Origin: an uncultured Oscillospiraceae bacterium
GTDB lineage: Bacteria > Bacillota > Clostridia > Oscillospirales > Oscillospiraceae
Direction: 5' to 3'
Assembly (NCBI GenBank): GCA_947626085.1
Contig: CANQQU010000007.1
Location: forward strand, 1 to 58,037
Length of the DNA stretch: 58,037 nt
The position numbers and the translations under genes were made by a program. The notes below the pieces were generated by a model, which saw nothing but the letters and a program-made list of their open reading frames with translations, ran no database searches and had not been told where the DNA came from. Shown here one piece after another: positions 18,695 through 27,700 of this stretch (the first letter of the stretch is position 1; each line of letters begins with the position of its first letter).

Positions 18695-20503
18695 ATGAAA
18701 CCAAAGGAAAAACCAAAATACAACGTCCTTCAAAACGTGGGGTGGATGGCGGGCCTGGCCTGGAAGACCCGCAAGCGGGTGCTTTTCTTCTGCGTTTTGT
18801 CCGCATCCCTGGTGGTGCTGCTCAATTTGACCCAGCTCTACATCGCTCCCCAGGTCCTGGCCCGGGTGGAGCGGCAGGCCCCCATAGGGGAGCTGCTGGG
18901 GACCATCGGGGCGTTCACCGCCGCCCTCTTTTTGATCCAGGGCCTGGACCGGTATATCAGCGAAAACACCATGTTCGCCCGGGTAGATGTGCGCAGCGGG
19001 ATCATCGGGAAAATCAGCGAAAAGTGCTGCGCCACCTCCTACCCCAACACCCTGGAGGAGCCCTTTATCAAGCTGCGGGAAAAGGCCCATAACGCCTGCA
19101 GCGGCAATAACGAGGCGACGGAGCATATCTGGCAGACCCTGACCATGCTGCTGGCCAACATCGGCGGCCTGGTGGTGTACCTGGGCATTTTGTCCCGGAT
19201 CAACGGGCTGCTGCTCCTGGTGATCGTGGCCACCTGCGTGGCCGGGTTCCTGGTCTCTCGGCATGCCAACAGCTGGCGGTATGCCCACAAGGAGGAGGAA
19301 GAAAAATACTTCCAGAAAATCAGCTACTTCCAGATCAAGTCGGAATCGGTGGCCCTGGCGAAGGACATCCGGGTTTTCGGCCTGCAAAGCTGGCTGCGGG
19401 AGCTGCTGACCCAGGCCCACGATCTTTACCTGGATTTCATCCTCCGCCGGGAGCGGGTGGAGGTGCTGGCGGATCTGACGGCGGTGGCGCTGACCATGGC
19501 CCGGAACGGCATCGCCTATGTGGTGCTGATCAACAAGGCCCTCCATGAGGGCCTGCCCGTCTCCGAATTTCTGCTGTACTTTACGGCGGTGACCACCTTC
19601 ACCGACTGGGTCATGGGGATTCTGCGGCAGATGTCGGCGCTGCACAAGGAGAGCCTGGACATCTCCCTGGTCCGGGAATTTCTGGACTACCCCGAGCCGT
19701 TTCGGTTCGACGGCGGCGCGGCGGTCCCAAAGGCGGCAGGCTATGAGCTACGATTGGAGAACGTGTCCTACCGCTACCCCGGGGCCCAGGAGGACACCCT
19801 TCACGGCCTCGATCTGACCGTCCACCCGGGGGAGAAGCTGGCCATCGTGGGCCTGAACGGCGCGGGGAAGACCACCCTGGTCAAGCTCCTGTGCGGCCTT
19901 TTAGACCCCACGGCAGGGACGGTCCTGCTGAACGGGCGGGACATCCGGGCCTTTGACCGGCGGCGCTACTACGACCTGTTCAGCGCCGTCTTTCAGGAGT
20001 TTTCCATTCTGGACGTCACCGTGGCGGAGGAGATCGCCCAGACCACAGAGGGCATCGACGATGATCGGATCAAAGACTGCCTGGAGAAGGCGGGGCTGAC
20101 CGCCGCCATTCAGAAGCTGCCCAAGGGGTTGGAGACTCACATCGGCCGGGAGGTCTATCTGGACGGCGCCCTGTTTTCCGGCGGCGAGACCCAGCGGCTG
20201 ATGCTGGCCCGGGCTCTTTATAAGGACGGCCCCATTTTGCTGCTGGACGAGCCCACGGCGGCCCTGGACCCCATCGCCGAAAACGACATTTACATGAAAT
20301 ACAGCGAGATGACCAAGGGGAAGACCTCGGTGTTCATCTCCCACCGGCTGGCCTCCACCCGGTTCTGCGACCGGATCATCCTGATCGACGGGGGCCAAAT
20401 TCGGGAGGAGGGCACCCACGACAGCCTGCTGGCCCTGGGCGGCGAATACGCCAAGCTCTTCGAGGTGCAAAGCCGGTACTATCAGGAGGGGAAGGAGTTT
20501 TGA
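18695..20503 (+). CDS. ABC exporter, fused membrane and ATPase domains (subunit 1)
   Basis: 602-residue half-transporter: about six membrane helices in the first 320 residues, then an ATPase domain with Walker A GLNGAGKTT, a variant signature FSGGETQRLM and Walker B ILLLDEPTAALD. The signature departs from LSGGQ only at the usual positions. It overlaps the next half-transporter's ribosome site, so the two probably work as a heterodimer. Cargo cannot be told from sequence; lipids, drugs and peptides are all possible for this group. No peptidase (C39) domain and no candidate peptide gene were seen. Confidence 0.88.
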   Translation: MKPKEKPKYNVLQNVGWMAGLAWKTRKRVLFFCVLSASLVVLLNLTQLYIAPQVLARVERQAPIGELLGTIGAFTAALFLIQGLDRYISENTMFARVDVRSGIIGKISEKCCATSYPNTLEEPFIKLREKAHNACSGNNEATEHIWQTLTMLLANIGGLVVYLGILSRINGLLLLVIVATCVAGFLVSRHANSWRYAHKEEEEKYFQKISYFQIKSESVALAKDIRVFGLQSWLRELLTQAHDLYLDFILRRERVEVLADLTAVALTMARNGIAYVVLINKALHEGLPVSEFLLYFTAVTTFTDWVMGILRQMSALHKESLDISLVREFLDYPEPFRFDGGAAVPKAAGYELRLENVSYRYPGAQEDTLHGLDLTVHPGEKLAIVGLNGAGKTTLVKLLCGLLDPTAGTVLLNGRDIRAFDRRRYYDLFSAVFQEFSILDVTVAEEIAQTTEGIDDDRIKDCLEKAGLTAAIQKLPKGLETHIGREVYLDGALFSGGETQRLMLARALYKDGPILLLDEPTAALDPIAENDIYMKYSEMTKGKTSVFISHRLASTRFCDRIILIDGGQIREEGTHDSLLALGGEYAKLFEVQSRYYQEGKEF

Positions 20504-20505
20504 CC

Positions 20506-22371
20506 ATGAAAAAGAAGCAAACGCTGCGCCACGCCGCCGCCCTTCACCTGCGGGCCATCCGGGCGCTGCACAAGGTCTGCCCCCCATTTTTCCCGATCCT
20601 GACGCTGCAATGCCTTTTTAGCGCCGTGGCCCCCTATGTCACCGTGTTCTTCTCGGCCCGGGTCTTGAACGAGCTTGCGACCCTGCGCCGGGCGGAGGTC
20701 CTTTGGAGCTGGGTGATCGCGGGCGTGGGGTGCGTGGGCCTGGTATCCGCTTTGAGCGCCGTTCTTCTGCGCCGGTACGCGACGCTGTACAGCGACCTGA
20801 TGAGAAGAAAAGAGATCCTGTTCATCCAAAAAATGCTGTCCCTGGATTTTTCCGAGCTGGACAAGCAGGAAAACCACGATCTCCGGGCCCAGATCCGGCA
20901 AAATGAGAACTGGTCCGGCTGGGGACTGATGCAGGTGCAGAGCATTTACAGCGATTTTGTCAGCGGCGTGGTGGGGATCCTCAGCGGCGTGGCCCTGACG
21001 GTGAGCCTGTTCACCGCGCCGGTCCCGGCCTCCGCCGGGGGACTCACCGTGCTGAACAACCCGGTCTTCATTCTGGTCCTGGCCGGCCTCATGGTGGGGG
21101 TCAGCGCCCTGGCGGGGATGTGCGGCGCCGCCGCGACAAAATGCTGGAGCAGCGTCGCGGAGGAGGCCACCTTCGGAAACCGGCTGTTCGGCCATTTCGG
21201 CTTCATCGGCATGGACCGGGAGCGGGGCGTGGATATCCGCATGTACGATCAGCGGCGCCTGGTCCACGCCTACTGGACCACAAACACCTCCTTCGGCGCC
21301 ACCGGCTCCATCGGAAGGATGGCCCAGGGGAAAATGGGCGTCTACGCCAGCCTGGGGGCCTGCGTCACCGTGTTGATCACCGGCGCCATCTATGTGTTCA
21401 CCTGCCTGAAGGCCTGGGGCGGCGCCTTTGACGTGGGCAGCGTCACCCAATATGTGGGCGCCGCCACGGCCATGGTGGGGAGCCTCGTTACCTTGGTGAG
21501 GATGATGGGCGTACTGGAGACCAACGCCGGCTATTTGGAGAAGATCTTCGCCTTCCTGGACATCCCCAACGCCATGTACCAGGGCAGCCTTACCACGGAA
21601 AAGCGGATGGACCGCCGGTATGAGATCGAGTTTCGGGACGTGTCCTTCAAGTACCCCGGCGCGGAAACCTGGGCCCTGCGCCACGCCAGCCTCAAATTCA
21701 ACGTGGGCTCCCGCCTGGCCATCGTGGGGGAAAACGGCAGCGGCAAGACCACCTTCATCAAGCTCCTGTGCCGCCTGTACGACCCTCAGGAGGGGCAGAT
21801 CCTCTTAAACGGCATCGATATCCGCAAGTACCGGTACGACGATTACATGGCTCTGTTCTCCGTGGTGTTCCAGGACTTCCAGCTCATCGCCCAGCCCCTG
21901 GGGGCCAACGTGGCGGGCAGCATGGCATACGACCGGGACCGGGCCCGCCGGGCGCTGGTGGACGCCGGCTTCGGCGACCGTTTAGAGGCCATGCCCCAGG
22001 GCCTGGATACCATGCTCTACAAGAACCTTTCCGAGGAGGGGGTGGACGTCTCCGGCGGCGAGGCCCAGAAGATCGCCATTGCCCGGGCCCTCTACAAGGA
22101 CGCGCCCTTTATCATCCTGGACGAACCCACGGCGGCCCTGGACCCCATGGCGGAGGCGGAAATTTACAGCAAATTCGACGAGATCGCCGGGGACAAGACC
22201 GCCATCTACATCTCCCACCGCCTGTCCTCCTGCAAATTCTGCGACGAGATCGCGGTCTTCCAGGACGGCCGGATCGTCCAGCGGGGTTCCCATGAGGCGC
22301 TGGTGGCGGACGAGGAGGGGAAGTATTACCAGCTCTGGTCCGCCCAGGCCCAGTATTACACGGCGGAATAA
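20506..22371 (+). CDS. ABC exporter, fused membrane and ATPase domains (subunit 2)
   Basis: 621-residue partner of the preceding half-transporter. Membrane helices occupy about 25-330. The ATPase domain has Walker A GENGSGKTT, signature VSGGEAQKIA and Walker B FIILDEPTAALD. The ATG at 20506 is used (two codons downstream of an in-frame TTG) because it follows GGAAGGAG at a normal distance, two bases after the previous stop. A strong terminator follows at 22384. Confidence 0.88.
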   Translation: MKKKQTLRHAAALHLRAIRALHKVCPPFFPILTLQCLFSAVAPYVTVFFSARVLNELATLRRAEVLWSWVIAGVGCVGLVSALSAVLLRRYATLYSDLMRRKEILFIQKMLSLDFSELDKQENHDLRAQIRQNENWSGWGLMQVQSIYSDFVSGVVGILSGVALTVSLFTAPVPASAGGLTVLNNPVFILVLAGLMVGVSALAGMCGAAATKCWSSVAEEATFGNRLFGHFGFIGMDRERGVDIRMYDQRRLVHAYWTTNTSFGATGSIGRMAQGKMGVYASLGACVTVLITGAIYVFTCLKAWGGAFDVGSVTQYVGAATAMVGSLVTLVRMMGVLETNAGYLEKIFAFLDIPNAMYQGSLTTEKRMDRRYEIEFRDVSFKYPGAETWALRHASLKFNVGSRLAIVGENGSGKTTFIKLLCRLYDPQEGQILLNGIDIRKYRYDDYMALFSVVFQDFQLIAQPLGANVAGSMAYDRDRARRALVDAGFGDRLEAMPQGLDTMLYKNLSEEGVDVSGGEAQKIAIARALYKDAPFIILDEPTAALDPMAEAEIYSKFDEIAGDKTAIYISHRLSSCKFCDEIAVFQDGRIVQRGSHEALVADEEGKYYQLWSAQAQYYTAE

Positions 22372-22383
22372 CGAAATAAGCGC

Positions 22384-22421
22384 GGGCTCCGGCAGAAAAA
22401 AGCCGGAGCCCCTGTTTTTTT
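22384..22421 (+). terminator. Terminator of the ABC exporter operon
   Basis: GGGCTCCGGC, 8-base loop, GCCGGAGCCC, then CTGTTTTTTT. Textbook rho-independent signal. Confidence 0.9.
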
Positions 22422-22423
22422 GC

Positions 22424-22929
22424 CCGCCGGCAGGCGATTTTTGGGCAAATTGACGAAAAAGGAAGGAAAAAACAGGGAAAAACAGGCCGCCCGCAGCGGA
22501 AACTTACCTTTTTCGACTCTGTCATTTCCCGCCAAAACTTCGAGCCGCTGTGCAAAAGGAAATATGAAATATGATTGGATAGAAAAAACGCCTCCGGGTA
22601 TATCCGATCCGCTCCCGCCGGGGAGGAAACCGCTCCGTCAATCTGCGGAAGTGGGCGCTGTTTGCACAGAATTTTTACCAGCGGCCCAAATGGCGATCAT
22701 TTTGTGCAAACGCCGGCCGCGAAAAAGAAAATTAGTTGAAAATGATACCAATTCGCGGCGCTTTTTCGGGCCAGGATTTCTAGCGAATAAAATACGGTGA
22801 ATAAGAATACACGCAAAATACGGCCCCTCTTTTTGTTCTCCACGGGGGAACCTTTTCACGATTTTGTGCAAGCCCTCCGGAGGAACCTTGGAAAAGGCCA
22901 ACTTTTTTTGTCCGTTTTGAATTTTATAC
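22424..22929. other. AT-richer non-coding stretch with repeated TGTGCAA motifs
   Basis: No open frame here has a ribosome site or recognisable product. The sequence holds four copies of TGTGCAA/TTGCACA (at 22549, 22661, 22703 and 22866). The middle two form a perfect 9-base inverted repeat, GTTTGCACA ... TGTGCAAAC, at 22660-22668 and 22703-22711. No known riboswitch core was recognised. It may be the upstream control region of the HU gene or decayed sequence. Confidence 0.4.
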
Positions 22930-22958
22930 TTGCTATTTTCGGGGGAAATTGGTATTAT
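22930..22958 (+). promoter_or_regulatory. Promoter of the HU gene
   Basis: TTGCTA (22930-22935), 17 bases, TATTAT (22953-22958), leaving a leader of about 75 bases. Confidence 0.6.
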
Positions 22959-23039
22959 TAACCTATACGCGGATCAATTGTTCCTGGGGTCCGCTCGATG
23001 CGGTCCCATGGATTTCAATGAAACGGAAGAGAGGAAAAA

Positions 23040-23366
23040 ATGATGAAAATGAAAAATGATAATATGTTCCGCAGGGAGTTTGTGGAGGAGCTGAGCAAAA
23101 GGACCGGGCTGTCCGGCGCGGACGCCAGCGAGGTGACAATGGCGTTTTTGGACATTCTGGAGGACACCTGGTGCCAGGGCCGGGGCGTCAATTTCACCGG
23201 CTTCGGCGCCTTCGAGCTGCGCCCCATCAGCGAGCGGATGGCCCGGAACCCCAAGACCATGGAGGATGCCCTGGTCCCGGCGGGGTTTAAGCCGGTATTC
23301 AAGGTCAGCCGGGGCCTGCGCGCCACCATTAACGACACCATCCGGCAAAATCAAAGCGGGAAATGA
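23040..23366 (+). CDS. hup: HU/IHF-family DNA-binding protein
   Basis: 108-residue nucleoid protein. It has the N-terminal helical dimer core (FVEELSKRTGLSGADASEV), FTGFGAFELR, the DNA-wrapping arm with RNPKT and the C-terminal helix. It is longer than the about 91-residue housekeeping HU by an N-terminal stretch rich in Met/Lys/Asn and a somewhat larger arm. It may therefore be an accessory HU paralogue. Two adjacent ATG codons (23040, 23043) are possible starts; the first is placed after GAGAGG. Transcribed alone between a promoter and a terminator. Confidence 0.88.
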   Translation: MMKMKNDNMFRREFVEELSKRTGLSGADASEVTMAFLDILEDTWCQGRGVNFTGFGAFELRPISERMARNPKTMEDALVPAGFKPVFKVSRGLRATINDTIRQNQSGK

Positions 23367-23410
23367 GCCCGCTGCCCGGCCATTGGGCCGTATGGCGAAG
23401 CATTTTGTGA

Positions 23411-23441
23411 CGCGGCGGATTTTTGATCCGCCGTGTTTTTT
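23411..23441 (+). terminator. Terminator of the HU gene
   Basis: CGGCGGAT-TTTTG-ATCCGCCG followed by TGTTTTTTT. Confidence 0.88.
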
Positions 23442-23453
23442 TCGCCTGAAATC

Positions 23454-23482
23454 TTGCTTTTTCGGTACAATCCTTCTATAAT
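23454..23482 (+). promoter_or_regulatory. Promoter of the 23555 gene
   Basis: TTGCTT (23454-23459), 17 bases, TATAAT (23477-23482). Start of transcription near 23489, so the message has a 65-base leader before the TTG start. Confidence 0.7.
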
Positions 23483-23554
23483 GGATGTATAAACAATATG
23501 CAAGCCAGTCCGCCGCCGCGGGCGGGCAGACCCCTGGGAAGGAGTAGACCGTCG

Positions 23555-24643
23555 TTGGCAAGCACATTTACAAAAACATCAGAGGACGCGTACAGCCGCA
23601 TCCGCTCGGGGAGCATGACCCCGGCGAAGGCGGCGGTGTATCTGCGGGATCAGCAGATCCCCCTGCGCTATTTTGGAGACGTGTTGCGGGAGATGTACCC
23701 CTATCCGGATCTGAGCCTGCGGGTGGCGGCGCTGTTCGCCGAGGACGGGACGCCCCAGGAATCAGTGAAGCGGAAGATCTACAACTGGCTCTCCAGCGCC
23801 TATAAGCCCAACACCCGGGAGGATGTGTACCGGGTGGCCTTTGCCCTGGACCTGAACGAGGACCAGGTCAGCCAGCTTTTGGGCATGTGTACCGATTACG
23901 GGATCAACTACCGCAACGGCCGGGACCTGGTCTATACCTGGTGCCTGCGCAACGGTTGGGGCTATCACCAGGCCCAGGCTCTGTACCAGTCCATGCCGCC
24001 GGTCCCGGCCATTGCCGAGGAGACGGACTCCGAATTGACCCACCGGGTCCAGCTGCAGTTCCAGCGGGCGGAGACGGAGTCGGACCTGCGGCGGTTTTAC
24101 CAGGAGAATCTGCGCTATTTCGGCTCCTACCATCTCCGGGCGTACTACTATTTTCAGCAGTATATGCGCTGCCTCACCCAGCCGGACTCCAGCAACGGCG
24201 CCCAGGAGGAATTTTACTCCCTGGAGCGGGTGATGAGCGAATACCTGCCCATGCACATGCCCTCCGGCTCTGACCGGCAGGGGTATTCCCCCATCCAGAA
24301 GCTGATCAAGCGGAACTGGCCCAACGCCACCTCCCTGAAAAATATCATGGCCCAGCGGCAGGAGGTGCCCCGGAAGCTGCTGCTCCTGCTCTACATCATC
24401 ACGGAGAACTCCGTGGGTGGGGAGTATTCTGAGCTGGACGAGGACTATATGACCATCGAGGACCGGCTGGACGGCCACTGGTGGAGCATCAACGCCATGC
24501 TCAACGACTGCGGAATGCCGGAGCTGGACCCCCGGAACGCTTTCGACTGGCTGGTGCTTTACGCCCTCACCGCCACCGGGGACGAGAGCATGAGCGAGCG
24601 GATGGAAAAGGTGATCGACATTCTCTATGAGGACGTCCGCTGA
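23555..24643 (+). CDS. Unrecognised helical protein with HTH-like N-terminal part
   Basis: 362 residues from a TTG start that follows GGAAGGAG. An ATG 57 bases upstream is in frame but has no ribosome site and adds a Pro/Arg-rich stretch. No family is claimed. Residues about 20-110 look like an XRE-type or tetratrico-like helical DNA-binding region (RKIYNWLSSAYKPNTREDVYR-type segment, then FALDLNEDQVSQLL). The rest is predicted helical with many aromatic residues and no membrane segment or signal peptide. It is convergent with the kinase/FHA operon and shares a bidirectional terminator with it. A regulator linked to that operon is possible but unproven. Confidence 0.75.
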   Translation: MASTFTKTSEDAYSRIRSGSMTPAKAAVYLRDQQIPLRYFGDVLREMYPYPDLSLRVAALFAEDGTPQESVKRKIYNWLSSAYKPNTREDVYRVAFALDLNEDQVSQLLGMCTDYGINYRNGRDLVYTWCLRNGWGYHQAQALYQSMPPVPAIAEETDSELTHRVQLQFQRAETESDLRRFYQENLRYFGSYHLRAYYYFQQYMRCLTQPDSSNGAQEEFYSLERVMSEYLPMHMPSGSDRQGYSPIQKLIKRNWPNATSLKNIMAQRQEVPRKLLLLLYIITENSVGGEYSELDEDYMTIEDRLDGHWWSINAMLNDCGMPELDPRNAFDWLVLYALTATGDESMSERMEKVIDILYEDVR

Positions 24644-24652
24644 CCGGTTTTC

Positions 24653-24700
24653 AAAAAATAATTGGGGCTCTGCCGCTTGGCAGGGCCCCAATTATTTTTT
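24653..24700. terminator. Bidirectional terminator of the kinase operon and the 23555 gene
   Basis: AATTGGGGCTCTGCC-GCTT-GGCAGGGCCCCAATT with AAAAAAT on the left and ATTTTTT on the right, so it works for both strands. Confidence 0.9.
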
Positions 24701-24708
24701 GAATTATT

Positions 24709-27700
24709 TTACCGCCGGACCGGCTCCGGGCCGGTGAAGGCGCCGCCATCGGTGCGCAGGGCGGAGGAATCGTCCTCGGTGTAGATCACGCCGTCATTTT
24801 CCAGGGTGCCGTAAACCGTCACGATGGAGGACTCGGCGATCTGTATCTCGCCCCGGTTGACCACATGGCCGCCCAGATTGGCGGTGGCGACGCGGAAGGT
24901 GCCGTCGTTCACGATGTCGGCGTAGATCTCCCTTTGCTGATCGCCCCTGGACCACATCTCCAGATAGCCGCCGCGGATCTCGATGTTGGAACCGCTGTTC
25001 AGATTCAGACCGCCCATGAAGGAGCAGAGGTTCGCGCGCGCCCCCTCCAGTACCAGGGACGTGGAGTCCTCCATGGAGAAGGAGCCCGCGTTGCGCATGA
25101 CAGAATCGCGGAGGGTCAGGGTGGCCCCGTTGGACAAATGGGTGCCTCCAAAGACCGTTAGATAGGCGTCATTCTCTATCTGCACCTGCGTCGGCTCGGA
25201 AAAGCCGTCCAGATAGCGGATAAAGGCGCTGGCGCCGCCGCGCAGTGTCAGATGATCGCCGAGGTTGCGCGCATCATCCATCACGAGGATCGTGTCTCTC
25301 CCCTCCAGCTCCACCGACGCGCCGTTCAGCTCCAGGCCGGAGTATAGAAAGCTTCCGCAGCTGCTCCCGTCGAGCCGCAGCAGGCCGCCGGGCTGGAAAA
25401 GGATGTCGGAACCCGGACGGCCGACCAGCTGGGAGGCGTCATGGGCCTCCATCCGGTCCACCTCCAGCGTGCCGCCGTCGACCGTCAACAAGGCGCCGAA
25501 CAGGGACAGCGTGGTGCCGGGGGCCATACGAAGCTCGCCATGGACCATGATGGGGGTATACACCTGAAGATCCTCCGGGACCTGGATGACGGTCCCCTTG
25601 GGGATGACGACGCGTCCGGCGCTGCCCTCGGCCAGGATCGCGCGGAGCTGCTCCAGGGTGGTGGCCTCCTGATCCGTGCCTTCGTCCCTTTCCAGGTAGG
25701 TGCGGCAGGTAATGCGGTTATCCCAGGCCAGGGCGCCGCCATCGGCGCCATAGTAGACGTAGAAAATGCCGCTGCCATCGACGGAGCTGTCCGCGCCCAT
25801 TTGGAAGTGGCCGCTGATGACGTTCATGTACCCGTCGTTTAGCATGTTGCCGGACAGATCGATTGACGCGGACTCCGTGACCTGATTGATTTGGCCGTAG
25901 TTGCGGAAGTCGCCGCCCCCCTGGACCACGATGGCGCCGTTGTTGGTCATGACACCGCCCAGTTCAAAGGTCATTCCGGTGTCCACTTCCAACCGCGCGG
26001 ACGCGGCGTTGAGGAAATCGTGCTGGAAGAAGAAGGACTCCAGCGGCGGGCTGCTGAAGTGTTTGCTTTCCCCGGTGTACCGCACCACGCCCAGGTTGAA
26101 TATCTGCCCGAAACAGGTCACGCCGTGTACATCGGTCTCGCCTAGATTTATAAAGAGCTGCCACTCCTCGTCCCGGAGCTGGGCCGGATAGATGCTGGTC
26201 TCGGCGCTGCCGTAGTTGAGGAAGCGCCGGGAGTTTACCGGACCTGCCAGGGTGCCGCGATTGATCAGAAGGTCGACGCTGACAGGCGTGTCGTAAGATT
26301 CCAGGATCAGCGCGCCCTCCGGGGAGATCATCAGCGCGGCGTCGGGGCCGAAGGGGAAGTCGCCGGGAACGGTAACGCTGCCATCGATCACGACGGCCTT
26401 GGCGCCGGCGTCCGCCGCGTTTTTCAGCTCCTGGAAATCGCTTACATGGACGGCGTCGGCGAACAGCGCCTCCTCGTTCACGATGGCGGCATTGTAGCCA
26501 AAGTCCAGATTGCAGGAGCCCCCCTGGATGGCGATGGAATCCTCGCTTTCCAGCAGGTAGCAGCCGACGCTCAAGGACCCGTTGTCTTCAATGGACACCT
26601 GGCCGCCGCCGGAGACCGTCAGCAGTCCCTGGGATATCATCGAGGAACTCCCCTCGATCTCTCCGCCGATCACATCGATCTTGCCGCCGATCACATCGGT
26701 CTGCCGCTGCACGTCCAGAATGCCCGCGTCGGGGAACTCCGCATGGCCCTGGACGGTCAGGTCCTCCACCCGCAGGTACCCCTGGACGGTCAGATTCTCC
26801 ACCCACAGGTACCCCCGGAGGGTGAGGGCTGCGCCCGGGGCCACGGTCACGGAGATGGAGGGGCAGTCGATGCGGGCGCCCTCCTCGATGAGGACCGGCT
26901 TGTTGATCACCAGATCGCCTTCCTCGCAATCGACCCAGCTCCCCGTCTCCAGCACGATTTCCCCCACCGAGCTGTCCGCCAGCGCCTGGGAGAAGGACGC
27001 TGTGCAGTCGCCGCTGAGCCGCAGGGTAGGGCCTTCCGGCTGGGCCGGTTGGATGGACTCCGCGGTGGACTCGGCGCCGCCGGTGCTGGCGCTGGCCCCG
27101 GGTATCGTGGGATCGGGGCGGCCCTGCCGCGCCATGAAGAAAATGGACGCCGCCAGGATCACCGCCGCGCCGCAGGCCGCCGCCACGGGGATCCAGAGCT
27201 TTTTGTTGAATTTTTTCGTCGCCGCCGGCGGGGCGGGCTGCTCCGGGACCGGTGGGAAGTGCCAGGGCGCGTCCTGCGGGACCTCCTCCCCGGCATCCGC
27301 CGGCGCCGTCTCCGCCGGCGCTGCCTCGGGGATGTCCAACTCGGACGCCTCCTCCTCGGGCGCTTCTGCCTCCGGCGGGACCTCCTCCAGAGCCTCCTGG
27401 GCATAATTCGGCCCGTAGAGCACTTGGGGCTTCACCGGCACCGGCACGCCCTGGTACAGCGAGGCGTAGAACTCCCGCACCGAGCGGAACCGGCGGGTGG
27501 GCTGCAAGCCCATGCCGAAGAGCAGCGCCTGCTCCTGGGCCTCCGTCAGATCCGCGCCCAGCTTCCTGGGCGGGACCAGCTCGTCCTCGCAGATCCGGTC
27601 CAGGGCCTGGGGCGGCGTGACGCCGGTGAGGCAGTAGTACATGGTGGCGGCCAGGGAATAGACGTCCGTCCAGGGCCCCTGGCCCTTGTGCTGGTACTGC

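Noticed and set aside
22424..22929. Riboswitch or T-box upstream of the HU gene
   Set aside because: No core motif of the T-box, SAM, TPP, cobalamin, glycine, lysine or cyclic-di-GMP classes was found by eye.
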